Shown here: positions 60,390-64,000 of the stretch, piece by piece
Layout of the letters: each line of letters starts with the position of its first letter
How positions within the stretch are numbered: the first letter of the stretch is position 1
NCBI GenBank assembly: GCA_020634215.1
Contig: JACKCD010000010.1
Span: 61,752 to 125,751 of the forward strand
DNA: 64,000 nucleotides
Direction: 5' to 3'
DNA from: Ardenticatenaceae bacterium
GTDB lineage: Bacteria; Chloroflexota; Anaerolineae; Promineifilales; Promineifilaceae
Notes under the pieces: model-generated
Seen by the model: the letters and a program-made list of their open reading frames with translations, nothing else
Databases searched by the model: none
What the model was told of the DNA's origin: nothing
Translations under genes and position numbers: made by a program

Positions 60390-61739
60390 ATGCCGGATTT
60401 AGGAGATTTGCTAAGCGAACGCGAAATTGAAGTATTGGAATGTGTAGCGGAAGGCGCGTCGAACAAGGAGATCGCCTCGCGGCTGAGTATTAGCCAGAAC
60501 ACCGTTAAAGTCCATTTGCGAAATATTTCAACCAAGCTGGGTGCTTCGTCACGGACAGAGGCTGTGACGTTGGGCATCCAGCAGGGGGTTGTGAGCGTAC
60601 CGGGTGTGGTGGTAGCTGAGCCGATGGTGGAGAAAACGGCCGTTATTCCCCTTGCACCAGTTCCTCTACCCACCCCTCTCACTCCCCAGGAAACTGTCCT
60701 TCCACCTCGCCACTTGGACTGGCGTTATGGTGCAGGGGCGGTGCTGCTGCTGGCGGTGGCCGTTGCCGTTGGCCTGTGGTTTTTCAACCGCACCATCGCC
60801 GAGACTCCCTTTGCTGAAACCCCCATTGCTGATACTCACTGGCTATTGAGCAAGCCCATGCCCAACAAACGCGCTAACTTTGCCGTTGCTGCTGTGGGTC
60901 TGAATGTTTACCAAATTGGTGGTAAGACAACCGATGGGGTGGTTGGTGACATGACGGTTTATCATTCCGGCGACCATGTGTGGGAATCGGTGGCAAGCAA
61001 GCCAACGGCCGTTTCTGATAGTAGTGCCGATGTGCTATATGGAGAAGTTTATTTACCGGGCGGCCGGTTGGCAGATGGAACTGTCACTGACCTGATGGAA
61101 GTTTACAGCCCCGCGAATGATGCTTGGCGGCCGGCTATGGCTCTGCCAGAGCCTCTAGCCGGTGGGTTAGCCATTGCCGAAGGCGGTTTTCTTTACGTGT
61201 TTGGTGGGGAAAACGACAATGGTGAACGGGATGCAGCCTATGTCTATGACCCCGGCAGCGACAGTTGGCGACCACTGCCACCGTTACCTACACCGCGCAG
61301 CTTTGCCACTGGTGGCTCCGTCGCCGGGCTGCTCTACGTCGTTGGCGGGCTTAAGGCCGGGCAGGAAGTGGACACCTGCGAAGTGTTCAACCCCACGGAC
61401 GAGATTTGGCTCGACTGCCCTCCTTTGCTACTGCCGCGTGGCGGTGCCGGATCGGCCGTCGTACTCAACAAGCTATATGTGCTTGGGGGTGGGGTAAATG
61501 CTACCAGCGAAACGGCTTTTGGCGAGATGTATGACCCCAAGAATGAAACGTGGCAGGTGGTAAACCTTCCCATGCCCGACGAAATGGGCGACTGGGCGTA
61601 TTTAGGTGTGACTCACATCGAATCACGGATTTATGCGCTGGGCGGCCGGCAAGGTGATCAGCTAACAGATACCAACTTCGTCTATGCTCCCCTTGTCTAT
61701 CAAACCTTCCTCCCCTCTGCCAGAGGAGGTGGTGACTAA
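60390..61739 (+). CDS. Membrane-tethered LuxR-type HTH protein with extracellular Kelch propeller
   Basis: A 449-residue protein. Residues 1-65 are a complete GerE/LuxR HTH (LSEREIEVLECVAEGASNKE, LSISQNTVKVHLRNI). A proline-rich linker leads to one transmembrane helix at about 112-131. Residues 145-440 are five to six Kelch repeats (NVYQIGGKTTDGVVGDM, LYVFGGENDNGERDAAYVY, LYVVGGLKAGQEVDTCEVF, LYVLGGGVNATSETAFGEMY, IYALGGRQGDQLTDTNF) forming a beta-propeller outside. It would couple binding of an external ligand directly to a cytoplasmic DNA-binding domain. No target gene is apparent; a TATAAT lies at 60327-60332. Confidence 0.9.
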   Translation: MPDLGDLLSEREIEVLECVAEGASNKEIASRLSISQNTVKVHLRNISTKLGASSRTEAVTLGIQQGVVSVPGVVVAEPMVEKTAVIPLAPVPLPTPLTPQETVLPPRHLDWRYGAGAVLLLAVAVAVGLWFFNRTIAETPFAETPIADTHWLLSKPMPNKRANFAVAAVGLNVYQIGGKTTDGVVGDMTVYHSGDHVWESVASKPTAVSDSSADVLYGEVYLPGGRLADGTVTDLMEVYSPANDAWRPAMALPEPLAGGLAIAEGGFLYVFGGENDNGERDAAYVYDPGSDSWRPLPPLPTPRSFATGGSVAGLLYVVGGLKAGQEVDTCEVFNPTDEIWLDCPPLLLPRGGAGSAVVLNKLYVLGGGVNATSETAFGEMYDPKNETWQVVNLPMPDEMGDWAYLGVTHIESRIYALGGRQGDQLTDTNFVYAPLVYQTFLPSARGGGD

Positions 61740-61757
61740 AAATCGCCCGCAAGTTTC

Positions 61758-61820
61758 TGTAGCCGAGGATTCAAATCCTTGTTCTTCAGTGCAAAACGAG
61801 TTTTGGAAAGCTCGGCTACA
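61758..61820. terminator. Three-stem structure between convergent genes
   Basis: An outer perfect 10-bp stem TGTAGCCGAG/CTCGGCTACA encloses two small perfect hairpins, GGATTCAAATCC and CAAAACGAGTTTTG, forming a three-way junction. It includes the stop codon of the EthD-like gene and may end transcription in both directions. Confidence 0.6.
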
Positions 61821-62193
61821 GGTTTGGTAATTCCGTTGTTGGAACAGGCATGGCGGCGCGAATCTGTTTCCAGGCATCTTTTTCCTCTTCAAATGCTTCG
61901 GCGTAAAACCAGGTTAGCAGTTTGGCATCTCCCCACGGTTTGAGTGCTTCAACCAACTTTACCCCTATTTCGCTTAGCATTGAGCGGTGGTAAGCGTCTT
62001 CGTCGGCAAAGTAAAGCTCATACATGAGATGAAAGCGGGAAACGCCGCCGGGTTTACCGACGACACGGCTCACTTCGCTTTTGAGCAGATCAGGAAGCTG
62101 TTCAGCCAGCGGCAGGTGGGTTTGAGAGAAGAAGGCTTCAAGGGTGTCTTCGTCGTCCACGAGGCGATAGATGGTGACAAATTTAAAAAACAT
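61816..62193 (-). CDS. EthD-domain / dimeric alpha-beta barrel protein
   Basis: A 125-residue protein: FVTIYRLVDDEDTLEAFFSQTHLPLAEQLP, EVSRVVGKPGG, FHLMYELYFADEDAYHRSMLSEIGVKL. This fits the EthD/YCII-like ferredoxin-fold family, which act as small lyases, isomerases or electron-transfer accessories. Single gene, with a word repeat upstream and a cruciform-like structure downstream. Reaction unknown. Confidence 0.82.
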   Translation of the reverse strand: MFFKFVTIYRLVDDEDTLEAFFSQTHLPLAEQLPDLLKSEVSRVVGKPGGVSRFHLMYELYFADEDAYHRSMLSEIGVKLVEALKPWGDAKLLTWFYAEAFEEEKDAWKQIRAAMPVPTTELPNL

Positions 62194-62202
62194 GAATAGG
62201 AA

Positions 62203-62266
62203 AGATTGGAGAGTAGAGATTGGAGATTAAGAGAGTTCACAATCTCCAATCTTTACTCTCTAATCC
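62203..62266. repeat. Word-repeat hairpin (GGAGATT family)
   Basis: GATTGGAGAGTAGAGATTGG words are followed by inverted CAATCTCCAATCTTTACTC, between the EthD-like gene and the cytochrome gene. Confidence 0.85.
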
Positions 62267-64000
62267 CATAGTTGGTGAAGTTGGTCTTTTAGGGTAGTGT
62301 GTTGGTGCTGGTAGTCGGCATCGGCCAATTCACCAGCGGCATGGGCATCTTCAAGCGCGGCTAGGTCGTGGAGGAGGGCGTTTGCGGTGAGCGGCTCATC
62401 GTCGTCGTCGGCTTGTTGCCAGTGCCATAGAAGCCCGCCAACCAGTGCCAGTGCCAGAACGAGGGCGACGGTGCCGATGACTAATTCGGTCGTTTCGTTG
62501 CGTATCAGTAAGTTGTTGCCTTCGGTATCGGTGACGACACGCGGACGGCCGTTTATGGTCACATTCAACGCCTCACCCGCTGCCAAACCCGGCTGCATGT
62601 AGGTCAGAAATGTGCCTGATGCCAGCGACTCGCTCCCCTGCAACTGCCATACGCCATCTTCAGCCACCGATACCCCCACATCTGGCAGCAGCAGCGAAAT
62701 CTGATTTGTATCATATACCAGCGGATGGGCAATCGTTAACCCTGACTCATTATATGGCAGATCGTACTGCACCAGCAGGTTGAGGCTGCCCTCGCCGGGG
62801 CGTAACGGCAGCGTGTCGGCCCAGCCAAAATCTGTTTGTATCATTTCGCTGGCGGGGATAAAGCTGTTGAAGGATTGAAAGGCGCGTTGGAAGGCGACAT
62901 TTTGCGCCCCGGTAGGCAGCACAAGCCGTATTGTTCCCTGCAGGGGGTCGCCCGTCTCACCAGTGTACATGGCAGGGGCGCGGTTGGTGAAGATGTAGAG
63001 TTCGGTAACGCGAATGACATCGCTGACAAACTCAGTGATGAAGTGAACGCGGTCAATGGCAACAACGCTGGGGTCGGTGGTGGCATCGTAAACTGTGATG
63101 GGGAGTTCTAACGTGGGCTGGTTGGGATCAAGCTGGGTGACGTCGCTGCTAAAGCGGGTGCCGTTGTATTCGGTGCTGATGACGTAGACCCAGTCGGGGG
63201 GAACGAGGGTGAGGTCGAAGGAAAAACGGCCGTTTTCCCCCACCGGTGCTGTTAAGGTCAACGCCTCTTCCAAATTGGTTGTAAACGCTCGCAGTGACGC
63301 TTCTAAACCCGTAACCGTTTCGCTGGTGGTGCCATTGATCACCTGTCCAGTGATGGTAGCGGCCTCAATTGGCTCCAGCGGCGGGAAGAGGTCAACGTAG
63401 TCATAGCTAAAGGTGCGGCTGTAATCAACCACATCCGCTAATGTCTGTTCATCCAGGGTGTAGGTGTGGGCGGTGGCACCGCTCATGCCGTCTAGCACCA
63501 TTTGGTTGCTGCGGTTAAACCAGTAGGCGAGATCGGTGAGGTCAGGTGGCACACCGGCAGCGGAGTCAGCACCACGCCCATCGCTGCCGTGGCAGGCGGT
63601 GCAATTTTCTTGGTAGATGGCGGCACCGCTTTCGATGGCTGCGGCGGGGGTGCTGAGGCTAAAAATGGTGGCAATGAGATTCCAACGGTCGGCCTCGGCG
63701 ATGGGGTCTGTGGTGCCGGGGCCAAAGGGAGGCATAAAGCGTTCTAAACGGCCGTTTGTGATGGTCTCAAAAAGAGCTGTGGGAACGGCCGTTTGCCGGT
63801 AGGCTGGGTCAGCAAAAACGGCTGGGGGCACTTGCAGATTGACCACCATGGGGCCATCTCCGCGCCCTTGTTCACCGTGGCAGTTGGTGCAGCGGTCGGC
63901 AAAAATGACGTATCCCGCCTCGGCATTAGGCGGTGTAGTGGGAACAACGGGGTCTTGAGCCGCCAGCGTTGCCGGAATCAGTAGTAAGAGCAGGACGAGA
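62260..64000 (-). CDS. Exported dihaem cytochrome c with carboxypeptidase-regulatory-like region and C-terminal membrane anchor (start outside window)
   Basis: Open from the right edge, 579 residues visible. The first residues are the end of a signal peptide (LLLLLIPATLAA). Two class I haem-binding sites follow, DRCTNCHGEQG at about residue 35 and ENCTACHGSDG at about 125, each with a later Met candidate. Then a beta-rich stretch (ITGQVINGTTSETVTGLEASL) like carboxypeptidase regulatory domains, and near the C-terminus one helix (IGTVALVLALALVGGLLW) with a charged tail. It should sit outside the cytoplasmic membrane and carry electrons. The partner complex is beyond the window. Confidence 0.9.
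   Translation of the reverse strand, partial: LVLLLLLIPATLAAQDPVVPTTPPNAEAGYVIFADRCTNCHGEQGRGDGPMVVNLQVPPAVFADPAYRQTAVPTALFETITNGRLERFMPPFGPGTTDPIAEADRWNLIATIFSLSTPAAAIESGAAIYQENCTACHGSDGRGADSAAGVPPDLTDLAYWFNRSNQMVLDGMSGATAHTYTLDEQTLADVVDYSRTFSYDYVDLFPPLEPIEAATITGQVINGTTSETVTGLEASLRAFTTNLEEALTLTAPVGENGRFSFDLTLVPPDWVYVISTEYNGTRFSSDVTQLDPNQPTLELPITVYDATTDPSVVAIDRVHFITEFVSDVIRVTELYIFTNRAPAMYTGETGDPLQGTIRLVLPTGAQNVAFQRAFQSFNSFIPASEMIQTDFGWADTLPLRPGEGSLNLLVQYDLPYNESGLTIAHPLVYDTNQISLLLPDVGVSVAEDGVWQLQGSESLASGTFLTYMQPGLAAGEALNVTINGRPRVVTDTEGNNLLIRNETTELVIGTVALVLALALVGGLLWHWQQADDDDEPLTANALLHDLAALEDAHAAGELADADYQHQHTTLKDQLHQLWD

Larger units (their letters stand above)
423..63793. repeat. Highly iterated palindrome AACGGCCGTT, about 98 copies over the window
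   Basis: By hand count about 98 exact copies (e.g. 423, 880, 1075, 4458, 4488, 8132, 14197, 20687, 27764, 32466, 38322, 44437, 51732, 57688, 63747 as start positions), near one per 650 bp, where chance predicts well under one. Most lie in coding sequence. Many extend to GAAACGGCCGTTTC. Near-matches such as GACGGCCGTT and AACGGCCGTA add more. Gaps of over 2 kb without a copy fall on groESL (28.6-32.3 kb), accC/pccB (46.3-49.5 kb) and the dnaK-sodN start region (5.75-8.1 kb). Confidence 0.95.

Noticed and set aside
61768..61779. T-arm-like GGATTCAAATCC taken as part of a tRNA gene.
   Set aside because: No acceptor, D or anticodon arm in the right order on either strand; the arm lies on the 5' side of the structure.
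1..64000. Insertion sequences or prophage as the source of the dispersed repeats.
   Set aside because: No transposase, integrase or phage gene was found, and no target-site duplications are evident around the hairpins.

Overview
This is a 64 kb bacterial chromosome segment, most likely from a Chloroflexota genome (Anaerolineae-like), probably a metagenome-derived or draft assembly. The phylum call is inference. It rests on the gene mix: an archaeal-type HMG-CoA synthase/thiolase/DUF35 cluster with a class II HMG-CoA reductase, F420-type oxidoreductase, nickel SOD, LysM/SH3 membrane proteins, Ser/Thr kinase, a GyrA-C-terminal-domain-only protein and CIRCE-controlled groESL. No rRNA, tRNA, CRISPR array, transposase or prophage was seen.

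Layout. 0-13 kb: FAD monooxygenase (cut by the left edge), glutamate dehydrogenase, SSB, a LysM/SH3 protein, dnaK (with an apparent 2-nt deletion), sodN with its maturation protease sodX, a ferredoxin, and two different prolyl-tRNA synthetases side by side. 13-20 kb: ribosomal protein L19, a C26 glutamine-amidotransferase-like hydrolase, glutamate racemase, an aspartoacylase-like enzyme, an HNH nuclease pair, a phosphoesterase and a hybrid histidine kinase. 20-24.5 kb: mevalonate-entry cluster (HMGR, HMGS, thiolase-like protein, DUF35). 24.6-33.9 kb: LysM/M23 peptidase, DUF192, HD hydrolase, GT2, TPR proteins, groESL, a P-loop protein and a PP2C-like phosphatase. 33.9-37.5 kb: fused glyQS, broken by a degraded duplicate of about 600 bp. 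37.6-44.2 kb: three small regulated units (MBL hydrolase + TetR; DUF4405 pair; MerR + DUF2268 protease), an F420-type enzyme and a Ser/Thr kinase. 44.2-50.3 kb: GyrA-CTD protein, CYTH protein and a biotin-dependent acyl-CoA carboxylase operon. 50.4-58 kb: large membrane/cell-surface genes, much of this stretch full of frameshifts. 58-64 kb: GT4, a coiled TM protein, a membrane-tethered LuxR-type HTH/Kelch protein, an EthD-like protein and a dihaem cytochrome c cut by the right edge.

Two genome-scale signals run through everything. First, the 10-bp palindrome AACGGCCGTT occurs about 98 times by hand count (about one per 650 bp), mostly inside genes, where it is read as -TAV-, -RP- or NGR; it is absent from groESL, gdhA, accC and most of dnaK. 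Second, many intergenic gaps, including gaps inside operons, are filled by long imperfect hairpins built from reiterated 6-8 nt words (AGTAATC/GGTAATC, GGAGATT, GGGGAGT types). These sometimes run into coding ends or sit inside genes.

The sequence also shows signs of local assembly or consensus error: the dnaK frameshift, the glyQS duplication, and 53-57 kb. Missing function in those genes should not be taken at face value.
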